Source of the DNA: Cryptomeria japonica
Lineage: Eukaryota; Streptophyta; Pinopsida; Cupressales; Cupressaceae
Direction of reading: 5' to 3'
DNA length: 64,000 nucleotides
Assembly: GCF_030272615.1 (NCBI RefSeq)
Contig: NC_081412.1
Location: forward strand, 100,689,796 to 100,753,795
Within the stretch, counting starts at the first letter, position 1. The number at the start of each line of letters is the position of its first letter. A program made the translations under genes and the position numbers. The notes under the pieces were generated by a model, which saw nothing but the letters and a program-made list of their open reading frames with translations, had not been told where the DNA came from and searched no databases. This document shows positions 11,080-22,870 of this stretch, piece after piece.

Positions 11080-12875
11080 CCGTTGCATCTAGATGGTGAA
11101 TGTAAAAATGGTATGAGGGGGATTAGCTCCTTCAAAAGGTTCCTCTTTGATAGAGGCAAAAGTATCAGTTGCCTCTTATTGTAACAATGTAAATATTAGT
11201 TAGGTTTCTTGTTTTCCAAGAAGTGCACGAGCACATGTTGTTCCCATTTAGAATGGATAATCTTGATCCTTTGCAAGTTATAAAGGAGAGATTTTTCTAT
11301 CTTTGAAGTTCAGACTCTGTGCCTAGTGGATTACAAAGGCCACCGATCTATATTCTTAGTAGGGAAGGATCCTGTAGAGGTTGCCAAAAATGTTGTCATT
11401 TTATGACACCCTTGGTCCATCAGTGAGAACTGATTAGAGACATGATCCATGGACCAGCACTACCTAAGTTGAACAAGTAGAAAGAAATGGAATTATCAAG
11501 TGTGAAGTGTTGTCTTGTCTGGAGGAAGTTCCTTAGTCCTCAACACTGAAACTCTGGACCTCCAAAATTCCCAGATTGCTAAGCCTCCTTTTCTCTTCCC
11601 CGAAACTCGAGAACCCCGAGGTTCCGAAGTTCCTTCTGTAGCCTCTTTTTCTCTTCCCTAGAACTCTAGAACCTCAAGGTTTTGAAGTTCCTTTCCCTTG
11701 TCTCCTTTTCTCTTCCCAAGAACTCCAGAATCTCAAGGTTCCGAAGTTCCTTTCCTTTGTCTCCTCTTCTCTTCCCTGAAACTCCAAAACCCCAAGGTTT
11801 AGAAGATCCTTTCCTTTGTCTCCTCTTCTTCTCCTTGGAACTCTAGAACCCCGAGGTTTTGAAGTTCCTTTCCTTTGTCTCCTCTTCTCTTCCCTAGAAC
11901 TTTGGAACCCCAAGGTTTCAAAGTTCCTTTCACTTGTCTCCTCTTCTCTTCCCCGAAACTCCGAAACCTTGAGATTTTGAAGTTCCTTCCTTAGCTTCTT
12001 CTTCTCTTCCCCAGAACTCCAGAACCCCGAGGTTCCAAAGTTCCTTCCTTAGCTTCTTTTTGTCTTCCCCAGAACTATGGAAAAGCAAGGTTCCAAAGTC
12101 CCAAGCCCAAGTCTTCCCAACTTCCTTTCGACTTGCAACACTTCTAGATGGCATGATCAACACTCAAGGCTTTTAATGCTCCAACAACTATTACAAGCAG
12201 TTTTCTATATAAGGATCTTATGCCTCATTGTAAAGGGTTCTCTCCCTACTGGCTTGAGCTACTATATGCTCTTTCACTTATCTTAAATACTTGTATTTAT
12301 CTTGCATTTCTGTAACTGTAAGTTTGGCCATTGGCCTTATAATGAATTGAAATCATCATTATTGCCTTACTTCAACATATGCATGCTGTGTATATGTCCT
12401 TACCATCATTGTAAGTGTATGTTTGTGGATTTATTTCAAATATATGTTGTATTAACCTATTTCTAGGTGTGACTTGTGGGAAGCCTTCTCCCCTCTTGAC
12501 ATTCATCAAGTCCTAACCTCCATACATGCGTTACGTTCTTTCATGCAAATGAAGTTTGTGCATATCCTGGGTATTTTAGTTGATTCTTTGTGCCATTCAG
12601 GTGGGAAGAAAAACATCTCTTATCTTGGTGCATCACCTCCTTTCATTTTAAGCATTTCTCTCTTCCCTTTTCCTCTGCAAGCTATTAGGATAGGTTAAGA
12701 AGTAAGATTTGAAGTGTTGAGTTGGCTCAAAAACTACACTTGGATTGAGAAGGAAGATGACCTTCTCCGAAGATTCAACCCCCTTGCATAAGGTCCTACA
12801 CTTCGGGGTTGTTTCCATGTTTCACAAGGTTTTTGAGTTGATAGCTCAACAAGGGTGCAAGCTTTTGTGATAACA
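11080..12875 (+). repeat. Shared central LTR of the tandem element, with end of internal region 1
   Basis: It ends TGTGATAACA at 12875, just before the second primer-binding site. The polypurine-like ATGAGGGGGATT at about 11114 may mark the internal end, but no TG start could be fixed. Content: a small inverted repeat AGAGGCAA/TTGCCTCT at about 11151-11180, the 59-bp array, a TATA-like CTATATAAGG near 12206, and the block shared with the other two LTR copies at its end. Confidence 0.6.
11565..12090 (+). repeat. 58-59-bp tandem array inside the LTR (about 9 units)
   Basis: Each unit has a pyrimidine-rich half (CCTTTGTCTCCTCTTCTCTTCC) shortened here to CCTCTTCTCTTCC, then GAACTCCAGAACCCCGAGGT and TCCGAAGTTCC. 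A GAACC/GGTTC inverted repeat is inside every unit. The third LTR holds the same array, split by a solo LTR insertion. Confidence 0.8.
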
Positions 12876-12880
12876 GTTTT

Positions 12881-12899
12881 TGGCATGCCTAGTGGGACT
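12881..12899 (+). other. Putative primer-binding site, second unit
   Basis: TGGCATGCCTAGTGGGACT follows the LTR end at 12875 by five bases and corresponds to the site at 9010. Confidence 0.6.
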
Positions 12900-13203
12900 C
12901 ATCCTTCATCAAGCTAAAGACTTGGTGTGTTCTTTAGTGTATCCAGCCTTGGAGGCAACATTTCACACACCTAGTGATTCTAAGAGGAAATCTACTAGTG
13001 ATGTAGTCCTAAGCCCAAGCCAACTGAAGATACGATGTGTTCTTCAAATCATGAAGCCTTTGGAGGCAACATATTTCAAGCACCTGGCGACTCTGCAATC
13101 ATTTGGTGGATCTATGGTATGTTATCAGTCTCTGGTTGAGAGGATACATATGCTCATTTAAGCATCTTTTTAAACAAGCTCCATCTCTTTCAAATTCTTT
13201 AAA

Positions 13204-14935
13204 ATGAGTTCATATCATGGTGTAACTTTTATTCACCCCCGTTCTATGAGAATGGCAATCATTTTCCCCTCACCAACATGATCGAACTAGGATTGATCCT
13301 AGTTTCAACCCAAATAACTTCACTTCAGTAGCAGGTGGGTACTTTCCTAATGCCTGCCACCCACCCACCCCTACTCAACCTTCTTGACAACCCAACTAGC
13401 CCCAAGATGATGAAAAATGCAACTTACAGAACTCAAAACTATGTTTCTTGATTTCACCAAGCAATTGGAGGAGTTCAAGAGGCAATAGAAGTGGTATTTG
13501 TAGTAGGGTCAGCTTTCTTATCAGGCTCAGCTTCGACAACAATAGATGGGAGCCCAAAGACAACACAAGGATTTCCTTGCAAGGTAGCTTGCCTCTACTA
13601 GGAAGAAAGAAATTAAGCAAGTAACAACCATAGAGATGCAACTCATATAGGAGGAGGTTTCTGCCCCTAGGGTCCCTAAGTTTGAAATCCCAAGCTTCAG
13701 GCAGGGGAGACCTCCCAAGCCTTCAACTAAACCCCCTAGTTTTAAAAATCCAAGTTTCAAGGGAGCTCTACTTGTTGTTATAGAGGAGCCTTATCCTTGG
13801 TGCCTTTTGTAAAACACCCCACCACCTAGGCCCTTTCCTGATGCTATCTCCCTTTTTAAGGCCAAACATGTTGTATGGAGGATGGATTGTTCCCATCCTC
13901 ATCATGAGGAAAGGGTTCAAGAAACCATTGGTGAGTCTTCATATGCTCTAAAGGAGGAAGAATTAGTGATGCTGCAGGAGGATATTGAGAATAATCAGTT
14001 GCAGTAGTAGGTCATTGAAGAGGAGTGTGAAGGTAAAGAGGAAGACACTGTCCTCTCATTTGATAATCTTCCTTTCTTTATTCATCATGAGGAGAAGGAC
14101 ATGTCTACGCCTCCCCCATTGGTAGCTCTAGAGAAACAAGCTAGTGTTGAGGAGGGCATAGGGGGTAATTTTTTTTCTTTAGATTGCATGGCATATGGAT
14201 CACACCATGAACCCAAGGTTGTTGCATTATTCTTCTTGGAGGAGGAAACAAAAACAAAGAGACAATCTAAAGATTTTAGATCTTCTTGTGAAGGGTCTCA
14301 TAAACCAAAGATTTGTGCTGACGATTTGGATATAAACACATGTGATTATGATGTATGTTGGTTCCCCCCTATCCCTAAAAGTGATGATGTTGAATATGAA
14401 GTCTTATGTCAAGGTGAAGATGTTTCTTTTGGCATTAGGGATGATGTTCCCGAGCTTGAATGTTTCACTTGGGACCAACATACCAAGCTTGATGACGTTG
14501 GGCAATAACATGTTGGTCATGCCAAGAGTATTTTGGTTTCTCAACTTGATAGTATACCCAAGCTTCAAAGTCTCCAATTTTATGTGTCTGAAGAGCCCCT
14601 TGAGCAGACCAAGACATAGATATGGTATACTTTTCATCACCATGTGAGTTCAAGGCCTTTTCCTTTGGTTTTGACTCATGCCAAGAGGAGGTTGGCTATT
14701 GTGGAAAAAATGATGCCCCATTGTATAAAAGAGATACCTTCTCTTTTGCAAGGATTAGTTCTTTTGATGCTATCAAACTCCTAAAAATCCCCCCCTTTGC
14801 TACTATGTGTATGCTTCATGCATCCTTGGATGTCTCGGGTGGCTATTTTCTATGGCTTTCCTATGGTGACAAGGTGAATGGTGAAGTGTTCTTTCACTAC
14901 ATGAGTAGTATGTGTGATCTAATGCATGCATAAAA
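13204..14935 (+). pseudogene. Gag-like ORF of the tandem element, copy 2
   Basis: Second copy of the ORF at 9333-11079, with the same order: Gln-rich start, Pro-rich middle, acidic block at 14101-14508 (begins MSTPPPLVALEKQASVEEG). A further open stretch at 14622-14933 in another frame ends VFFHYMSSMCDLMHA, which copy 1 also encodes (VFFHHMSSMCDLMHA). Most differences between copies are substitutions. The repeated stop TAGTAG position (about 14007) is only partly shared. Not functional as it stands. Confidence 0.5.
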
Positions 14936-17824
14936 GAGATTGTAACCATTGCATCTAGATGGTGAATGTAACAATGGTATGAGGGGGATTAGATCCTTCA
15001 AAAGGTTCCTCTTTTATAGAGGCAAAATCATCAATTACCTCTTATTGTAACAATGTAAATATTAGTTATGTTTTTTGTTTTCCAAGAAGTGCAAGAGCAT
15101 AGGATGTTCCCCTTCAGAATGGCTAATCTTGATCCTTTTTCAGGTTACAGAGGAGAGAGTTTTCTATTTTTGTATTTTTGACTCTGCACCCAATGGATTA
15201 CATAGGCTACTGATCTATATTCTTAACAGGAAAGCATCCCACAGAGGTTGCCAAAAATATTATCATTTTATGACACCCTTGGTCCATCAGTGAGAACTGA
15301 TTAGAGACACGATCCATGGACCAGGACTGCCCAAGTTGATCAAGGGGAAAGCAATGGAATTATGAAGTGTGAAGTGTTATTTTGTCTAGAGGAAGTTCCT
15401 TAGTCCTCAACCCTAGAAGTCCAGACCCCCAAAATTCCCAGGTTGCTAAGCCTCCTTTTCTCTTCCCCAGAACTTTGGGAACCCCGAGGTTCTGAATTTT
15501 CTTCCTTAGCCTCCTTTTCTCTACCCTAAAAATCCAAAACCCAGAGGTTGCAAAGTTCCTTTCCTTTGTCTCCTCTTCTCTTCCTCAAAACTTCGTAACC
15601 CTGAGGTTTAGAAGTTCCTTTCCTTTGTCTCCTCTTCTCTTCCCCAGAACTCCAAAACCCTGAGGCTCTAAAGTTCCTTTCCTTTGTCTCCTCTTCTCTT
15701 CCTCAGAAATTTGAAATCCCAAGGTTTTGAATTTCCTTTCCTTTGTCTCCTCTTCTCTTCCCCAGAACTCCAAAACCTCGAGGTTTCAAAGTTCCTTCCT
15801 TATCTTCTTCTTCTCTTCCCCAGAACTCTAGAACCCCAAGGTTCTGAAGTTCCTTCTGTAGATCAAGAAATTGAAAATCATCAAAGCAATAGTAGATCAG
15901 GAAATTGAAAATCATCAAAGAAATAGTAATTAGGACAACCACAAAACCTAAAGCTGCTATGAAAGCAATCCTAAATCCAATCAATGAAGACATAAAGACA
16001 AGATATTCAAATCAAATGAAATCGAAACAAACCAACATAGATATCTCCTTCATGTGGCTCCATTGTTCTTCTTTCACCTTCAAATTTGATGTGGATCTCA
16101 CCTACAAGTGCAAAATGCAAGTGGAAAGCAAGTTGTTGATGAAATTCACAGTATAAGGTTGCTCAAAAATGTGATTGATCTCCCCCTTTCATTGAAGAAA
16201 ATCATCCAATTTATAGACAAATTTGAGAGAGGACAAGATTAGCATGAAGAGATTTGAAAGGAAATTCAAATCAAGAATGGCAATATTATGACAAATGTAT
16301 GACAATTTCTATGCAAGGTGTATGACAAATTATGACAAGATTGAAATGCCATTCCCATGACAAAAGGGAAGAGAGAAAATAGCCTCCATGATTGCAACAA
16401 ATGGAAGCATAAACATAGGAGAAAATGAGGGAATGAAATTAGGGGAAAATATTAGAAAAATTAAAGAAAATAGGAGAAATAGAAATTAGGTGAATTAATT
16501 AATAGGTTTTCATCCATTAATTAATTCATGAAAGAGACCTAGGACTAAATAAACAGATTTATTTAACCCATAAAGAAGAAGAAAAGGATTAAATGAACAA
16601 ATCATAAAACCCTAGAAATAAGAGGACAAGGAATTAGGTCAAGACAATAAGAAATTAATGTAGGTTCGATCATGATTCTGATTGACAAAGGACCAATGTT
16701 GATAAATGATTGAGATTGGTTGACAAAAATCAATGACAAATTGACCAAAATTGACAAGGAGATCAAATTGATAGGCACCAATTGATGAGGAACAATGACT
16801 AATCGATCCAAATTGACATGATTGAAAAGGACAAGGATCGATGATGAATCGATTGCAAAATGACAAGATTGACAAGGACAAGGATCGATGACAAATCGAT
16901 CGCAAAATGATGAGATTGACAAGTTGATAATCGCAAATGATTACTAACAAGCTAAAGATGATTGAAAGATTGACAAGAGGACAAAACCCTAATTCTATCA
17001 TCGATTAGGATTGACGATGTCCAAAATGATGATAAATGAGCATGCACCATGATGCGACATGATAAGATTGACCAAAATCATGACTGAAGATTTGCTATCA
17101 ACAAGACCTAATTCAAAAGTGAGAAAAATGAGGAATGCAGAAGAAGGACTCGATGCTCACAAATGATAAAGACCAAATGCGCAACATAGAAGAAATGTTA
17201 ATGTGATGCAAGAACCCTAAAATAAGGCAATGCGCAAATATTAAAGTATGACTCCACAAGCGTTGACCATTTTTAGATGTCTACACCTTCCTTAGCTTCT
17301 TCTTCTCTTCCCCAAAACTTAGTAACCCTAAGGTTTCAAAGTTCAAAGCCCAAGTCTTCCCAACTTCCTTTCAACTTGCAACACTTCTAGATGGCATGAT
17401 CAACACTCAAGGATTTAATTGCTCCAATAACTCTTGCAACCAATTTTCTATATAAGGATCTTATGCCTCATTGTAAAGGGTTCTCTCCCTGCTTTCTTGA
17501 GATAATATGTGCTCTTTCACTTCTCTTAAAGACTTGTATTTATCTTGCATTTCTACAACTGTAAGTTTGGCCATTGGCCTTATAATGAATTGAAATCATC
17601 ATTGTTCCCTTCAACTTATGCATGTTGTGTATGTGTTCTTACCTTTGTTGTAAGTGTATGTTTGTGGCTTTCTTTCAAATATATGCACTTGGATTGAGAA
17701 GGAATCCGACCTTCACCAGAGATTTAACCCCCTTGCGCAAGGTCCCACACTTCAGGGTTGTTTCTATGTTTCACAAGGTTGTTGAGTTGATAGCTCAGAA
17801 AGGGGGAAAGCTTGTGTGATAATA
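14936..17824 (+). repeat. Third LTR of the tandem element, split by a solo LTR
   Basis: Aligns with 11080-12875 but contains the family N solo LTR (15857-17285). It also lacks a segment present in the second LTR, between the ATATATG at 12445 and CACTTGGATTGAG at 12733; the two flanks are joined here at about 17684. The 59-bp array runs 15425-15856 and resumes at 17286-17340. The LTR ends about 17824, with no primer site after it, as expected for a 3' LTR. Confidence 0.65.
15857..17285 (-). repeat. Solo LTR of family N, TSD CCTTC
   Basis: A 1429-bp LTR in minus orientation, starting TGTAGACATC (17285) and ending CTACA (15857). The five bases CCTTC flank it exactly (15852-15856 and 17286-17290), and the host array (TTCCTTCCTTAGC, as at 11988) is restored on removing the LTR plus one TSD. 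No internal sequence is left, so it is a product of LTR-LTR recombination. It carries the same ~47-bp spaced GATCGAT inverted repeats (about 16794-16925). Confidence 0.93.
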
Positions 17825-17914
17825 GAAAGATCTAAGCCAACAATACCAATACATCAAGAACCTTCAGTCCTCCTTTTTCTTCCTTTGGAAGTATTATAGT
17901 GTGTAGGCATCAGA

Positions 17915-17926
17915 TGGTATCAGAGT
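17915..17926 (+). other. Primer-binding-site-like sequence, initiator Met tRNA type
   Basis: TGGTATCAGAGT, two bases after a CA at 17911-17912, as in Copia elements. Only about 85 bp of possible LTR (17825-17912) lie upstream before the previous element, so any LTR here is a fragment. Confidence 0.55.
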
Positions 17927-17975
17927 GAACAAAAGGTTTGGGATATGTGTGTAGGAATCCTAGATAGGTGAGAAG

Positions 17976-18737
17976 ATGTATCTGACTAGGTCAGAAAGAG
18001 AGTTGTGCAATGCTTTCACATAATACTTGGATGGCAGAAGGAAGCAAAAAGGAAAAGGAGATGAGACAAAGAAGAAAGAAGAAGAGAGGAAGAAGAGGAT
18101 AGATGAAGAAGAGTTGAGTAGATTGAAGAAAGAACTTGGTGAGATTGATGAGAAGTCAAGAAGACTTGCAAAAGAGAGGGAGTAGTCGAGAAGGGAAAAT
18201 GAACATTGGGAAGCACAAATGAAGTTGAGGTTGGAAAACCTAGAGAGGAATGTGAAGAGTTGGCAATTCAAGGTGCAAAAGAGGGTAGTTTGGCCTATGA
18301 AGTGGCTAATAGCAGCAAAGAAGAAGGATAATGAGGAAGCCTTGAAGGTGAATGATGAGTTGAGATGCCAAGGTGAATGGCATAAGAATGAGAATGAATT
18401 TGGTGAAGGAGAAGAACCTGATCTATGGGCAGTGTATGCAGCCATAGAGGAAGAATGGAGAAGCCATGGTGGGGTTGACTCACTAGAGATGCTGACACAA
18501 AAGATTCCTCTGATGGAGCAAGTCGATATTAAAATCAATGATGATACTATATTTTTTTTTTCTAATCATTTGTATGTAGGTTTGCTGAGTGTTTACATGG
18601 ATGACCATGTTAGAGGTGCTTATATTGAGTATCATTTGCTTAAGAGGAGGTTCAATGAGCCACCAAAGCATGAAAATTCTTTTGTAGGATACAAGGAGAA
18701 AGTACCTATGAATTGGAATACCAGAAAGAGGAGGTAG
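17976..18737 (+). pseudogene. Coiled-coil ORF of a retroelement remnant, unidentified
   Basis: A single frame from ATG 17976 (MYLTRSEREL) to the stop at 18737, with two internal stops (TAA about 18021, TAG about 18183). The first half is very rich in Lys and Glu and would form a long coiled coil (KKEERKKRIDEEELSRLKKE-like). The second half has a more globular look (DLWAVYAAIEEEWRSHGG). The Met-tRNA primer site 50 bp upstream places it where gag normally begins. No gag, protease or pol motif is seen. It could be the gag remnant of an otherwise lost element. Confidence 0.45.
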
Positions 18738-20430
18738 CCATTCAAGGGGACCTTGAATCTTTTGTCCCTAGGAGTATGGTACAGGAGCACCTATGGAGCA
18801 CCTATGAAGACCTATGGAGGCAAGGTGCACTAGGGTCACTGATAGGCCCTCATGAAGAATCAATGAGAAATGAAGTCTAAAAGGCCCTTAAGGTCTTAAA
18901 ACAATGTAATCATGGCAAATAGAGCCAACAAATGCAATGAATTGTAATAGAAAGGTCAAAAAGTGTAAAATTGTCAAAATTGGCAATTAGGCCTAGAAAG
19001 GGCTAAAATTGGGTTTTGAAGGGTAGAATAGGTTTGTGAGGAATAAAACATGTTTAAAATGTTTATAAGGTCATCTTAAGACCATTTTTATTTTTTGGTA
19101 GATTTAGGGGTCAAGTTGTTTCATATTGACAACTTTTTGAGCAACTTTTATTGTCAAAATTGCAAAAAATGACACAAATTGGTGGTTAGAGGTAGTTGGG
19201 TGGTTATGGTTCGGTATTGAAGGCAAAAAGTTCTATAAAAGGTTTTAAAATAATTATATTGAGAGATATGGTGAGTGTATGGTCGAAGACATTCATTTGG
19301 AGTAATAAAAACCATATTTTTATGTGCATTTTTTGAGTTTTTAATGTGACAGTCAGATCTCTCATTGGTTTTGATGCATTTCATTTTTGTATTCTGAGAG
19401 ATTATTGATTAGAGGTAACATAGGAATTACTTAACTCTACTTTGGAGGTGGTGGCATTAATTTTCATTGTGTTTTACCAAAGTTATTTGCATTTTCATAA
19501 AATCTGCCAGAACCCTAGCTTAGGGTAACTAGTGGCTTCATAAATGTAGTATCTTTTGTTTTGATGCATAACCAATCCTCTTTTTGGGTAGGGATGAGGC
19601 CAAGAGTGTATGATACCTTTCCATGGTGTGTGAAGGGTGTCATGCAAGTGTTTTGCAAGGACTACATGATGGTTTCAGTGTGTTAGGATAGTCACAGGGG
19701 CAGATGGACTGTTACAGTCAAGGGAAGAAGGTTTTGTTTGTTATGGTAGAGAATGTTTAGGACAAAAGGGCTTAGGGGAGTGTTGGTTGGTGTGTTTTAA
19801 GGTGTTGGAGAAAGTGGAGTGCCCAAGGAAGGGCTTAAACCAGTGGGTTTCCAAAGAAAGTAATAGACTGTCATAGTGTGACAGAATGACAGTCACAGAA
19901 AATGTGGCCTGATGTGGGGGAAATATCTCAGGTTTGAACCATTGGATTTGTCCAAATTTTTAATATTTGTTCTAAATAAAGTTCTTCAGAATCTCACCGA
20001 AGTGATTGAGGAGTTTTGAGCCTATTCAAAATTTATATATGTCTGTGTATAGGTATATCTAAGAGGATAGCAAGAAGGTAACTTTGGTTTTATTTAATGA
20101 AAGTGTTGAGCATTTTTGTTTTATGAACCTAGTTTGAAGTTTAGGGGTTGTAATGTTTTCAAATGAAATGTGGAAAGAGTATACCTTTGGTGTTAGGGTA
20201 TTGAGGAGGCTTAGGAGCCAAGTGTTGATCCTAGAGTTGGGTCCAAGGGAGTGAGTAGATTATCAAAACCTTAAGAGTGCAGCCTTAGGCAATTGATGAG
20301 ATGATAAATCATGATCAATGGGAGTTGGAAGGGAGAGTGTGTTTCACCTAGCATGTAGAAGGATCCTATTGTGTGTCTCCTTGAGTGACTAAACCCTTGA
20401 GAGGTCTAGAGTAGGGGATCCCTCTGCATC
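18738..20430. other. No gene seen
   Basis: AT-rich, non-coding DNA with stops in all frames. A short tandem duplication (GAGCACCTATG) is at about 18785-18810. The sequence CAGTCACAG/CTGTTACAGTC recurs at 19685-19720 and 19870-19900. I cannot assign this stretch to any element. Confidence 0.6.
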
Positions 20431-20547
20431 ACTGACATTCTCTAGGCTTAATATGTTGCTTAGTGTGTGGGGTTTAAGACTGGCAAAATAAAATGACAAA
20501 CCTTAAACCACACTCTAAGCAACATACTAAGCCTAGCTAATGTTAGT
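20431..20547. repeat. Foldback: inverted repeat with ~48-bp arms and 23-bp loop
   Basis: The left arm, 20431-20478 (ACTGACATTCTCTAGGC onward), pairs with the right arm, 20502-20547 (ending GCCTAGCTAATGTTAGT), with a few mismatches and one 2-base indel. The loop 20479-20501 is A-rich. It could be a foldback mobile element remnant, the ends of two opposed copies, or a hairpin RNA source. No TSD was identified. Confidence 0.8.
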
Positions 20548-20779
20548 CCACTGTAAGTGTTTAACACTTCTAAATCTAAAAGTGTATTCTTAGTGTGACC
20601 ACATGCATTAACACATCCACATAACCACCATAGATCACATGTTTAACTCACATCTTAATAACAAGATTACTCATGTGATCGAAGTATGAATAACCACCAT
20701 TCACTAAGCTTGTGCCATTGCAATCATTTTATTTTACGCCTCGTGGTGACATCTCTACGAGGTAAAAGGTCAAATAACC

Positions 20780-21420
20780 TAGGTGCATGGTTTGTGATTC
20801 CACATTTTGCATGCATGGCTACAAGTCATATACCCAACTATGATATATATGTTCATGTCAAAGATTTTAGAGAATTTTCAACAAATCAATTTTGTGCATA
20901 CACTACAATCATGCATTCCATGAGATGGCATGTCTTTCAGCAATTTTGTCAAACCTCTCACATGTCTCTATGGAGGTACATAACCTATTCAAAATATTCC
21001 ATTTTGTGCTAGCATAGAAGACATGGGAAAAGATTGTGAAGTTCAGCTTTATACCCAACACTTTTCATTTATTTTAAAGTCTCTAAAGCCTTTTCAACAA
21101 ATCTAATTTGAATGTATTCTGCAATCATACTGAGCCATTAAAAGACATCTTCTTGAGGCTCTTCCTACAAAAATTCAAGTGCCTTGCCTATGATTCTTCA
21201 TTTTGTATGCATATCTACAGAGCATTTCCAACTATAATATCTGACAAAAACCTTCCTTTACACCTGAAGATTGCTAAAAACTTTGAAACAAATCAAATTT
21301 GTACATATTTCCTACAAATAGTGTGTTCCATATTTCATACAGTTTGCATCCCATGTCAGTGCTGCACCATTTTTTGCATCTTGTTTTGCAAAGAAAACCA
21401 AAACACTATATTCTACATGT
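20780..21420. repeat. Degenerate ~200-bp tandem repeat, three units
   Basis: Landmark TTTTCAACAAATC / TTTTCAACAAATC / TTTGAAACAAATC occurs near 20876, 21092 and 21282, followed each time by a related block (GTGCATACACTAC, GAATGTATTCTGC, GTACATATTTCCTAC). CATTTTGCATGCATGGCTAC (20802) and CATTTTGTATGCATATCTAC (21201) also correspond. Units are strongly diverged. Confidence 0.55.
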
Positions 21421-21426
21421 ATTAAT

Positions 21427-22487
21427 TGTTAGGTCCCGGAGACAACTAAGAGGTGGGGAGGGGGCGAATCAGTTGTCTAATAAATTCAAACCAAAAACAA
21501 CTTAACCAACCTTAATGCTTAATACCGATAAACCAAACTTTATGCCGGTATACAGTTTATTAGTTAATATCATTACCCGTAAAGATTAATGCATGAAACA
21601 GAAAGACAATAACATCCACAACACATAACACCAATATTTGTACGTGGAAACCCTATAAGGGGAAAAACCATGGTGGGAAACCTTACCCACATTCAAATGA
21701 TACTACTGCAGATAGTATGTGTATACAAATAGGGTCTGCACATGAAGAAAGGCCAAGCACCTAGAGCTCACTGCTCAAACACAAATATGAGTCACACTGA
21801 CTACAATTGGATGGTTAAATCCAATAAAGATGTATTGCTCAAAATAACATCTTCATATGCTGGATTCAGTACCGGTTCAGTTCTGATATGCCTTTACAAA
21901 AACCTTGCTTCACCTTAAATTATGTCTCTATGTATATCTCTTCTTATTCTCACATATACCATCTTATATTTCTTTTTCCTTATCACCTATCGATCTTATA
22001 ATAAGATCTTACATATATACCATAACCTAAGACCAATTTTAGTAGGTCGGCTCTAAGATATATTACAATAAAAGCAATTTACAAATAAATCAATAACCGA
22101 TGCAATATCTGATTCAACATGTCGGCTTAATGCATTTACAACAACAATAAATCATTTTCAAAGTGTGTCATGTTGATCTAGAAAAGATAAGCATGTCAGT
22201 GCATAACCTGGGCCTATTTGCCGGTAACAACAAATATGCAAACACGAATATACCAATGAACAAATCTCCAAGATAAAGTGTCCAAACGATGTCTTCGACA
22301 TAACTAGGTGTTTTCCATATCATTCCAAGTGTCAGTGATCATTATATCATGTCGGTATACCATATACTGATGACTGTGCATAAGTCACTTGCTTGTTGGT
22401 GAACATTGCCAATCCTTCAAAGTGCCAGAGTTCATAAGTGTTAATAGGTGTTGACATCAATGACAAAACCATACCAAAATACCAACA
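21427..22487 (-). repeat. 3' LTR of the right Copia
   Basis: 1061 bp, TGTTAG...CCAACA in plus orientation (so TGTTGG...CTAACA for the element). It matches the solo LTR at 27968-29027 over its whole length and the truncated LTR at 61378. It holds the conserved Copia LTR block (plus-strand TACGTGGAAACCC, then GGTGGGAAACC, about 21638-21690) and a hairpin near its element-3' end. Confidence 0.9.
21440..21478 (-). promoter_or_regulatory. LTR-end hairpin (copy A)
   Basis: AGACAACTAA pairs with TCAGTTGTCT around a G-rich loop. Read as element RNA (minus strand), the stem is complete with one G-U pair. See the copies at 27981 and 61391. Confidence 0.65.
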
Positions 22488-22501
22488 AAATCCCCCTTTG
22501 G
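22488..22501 (-). other. Polypurine tract of the right Copia
   Basis: The minus strand reads CCAAAGGGGGATTT directly before the LTR start, the normal place for plus-strand priming. Confidence 0.8.
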
Positions 22502-22870
22502 CATTGATGGCAACACAAGATGGAAAAACCATCAAAGTGCCAAAACAGAAATGCCAAAAACCAAAAACCAACAATCTCTCAAAAGAGATCATAACCAGAA
22601 ATAAAAAATTCAGATACAGAGAGTAATCAATCTCAAAGTAACAATCTCTCCCTCAATGAATAATATCTCCCCAAAAGATAATTTGTTTTTCCATAGATAT
22701 CTCTCCCCCTTTGACATCAAATGCCAAAGCAATACAAAACCAAGTTTAAATATAAAATACCAACCAATTCAGTATACCAACTACTCCCCCCAAGAAGTAC
22801 CTCTCCTCATCAAAGACGAAATTAAAGATTTCTTTGTTATTTCTTTCGATTGATGACAAACATCAGCTGT

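Larger units (their letters stand above)
8873..17824 (+). mobile_element. Tandem gag-only LTR retroelement (LTR-internal-LTR-internal-LTR)
   Basis: Two direct copies of a ~3.9-kb unit lie head to tail: about 8873-12740 and 12741-17690 (the latter enlarged by a 1.4-kb solo LTR). A third copy of the LTR end is at 17690-17824. Each unit has an LTR end (GTGATAA), a primer-binding site (TGGCA..., then GTGGGACT), a ~2-kb internal region with one gag-like ORF, and an LTR carrying a 59-bp array. No pol domains are seen. The shared central LTR suggests unequal recombination between LTRs of neighbouring copies. The copies differ at many positions, so the event is old. Exact LTR starts could not be fixed. 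Confidence 0.7.

Noticed and set aside
11565-12090. Heat-shock-element array (GAA/TTC words) in the LTR
   Set aside because: GAA and TTC words are frequent, but the spacing (for example TTCCGAAGTTC) lacks the two-base gaps of a canonical heat-shock element, so no regulatory claim is made.
11674-12163. Minus-strand frames with EEKRRQRKGTSKP-type repeats, also at 15585-15993
   Set aside because: Translation of the 59-bp LTR array. The unit is not a multiple of three in all cases, and frames break between copies.
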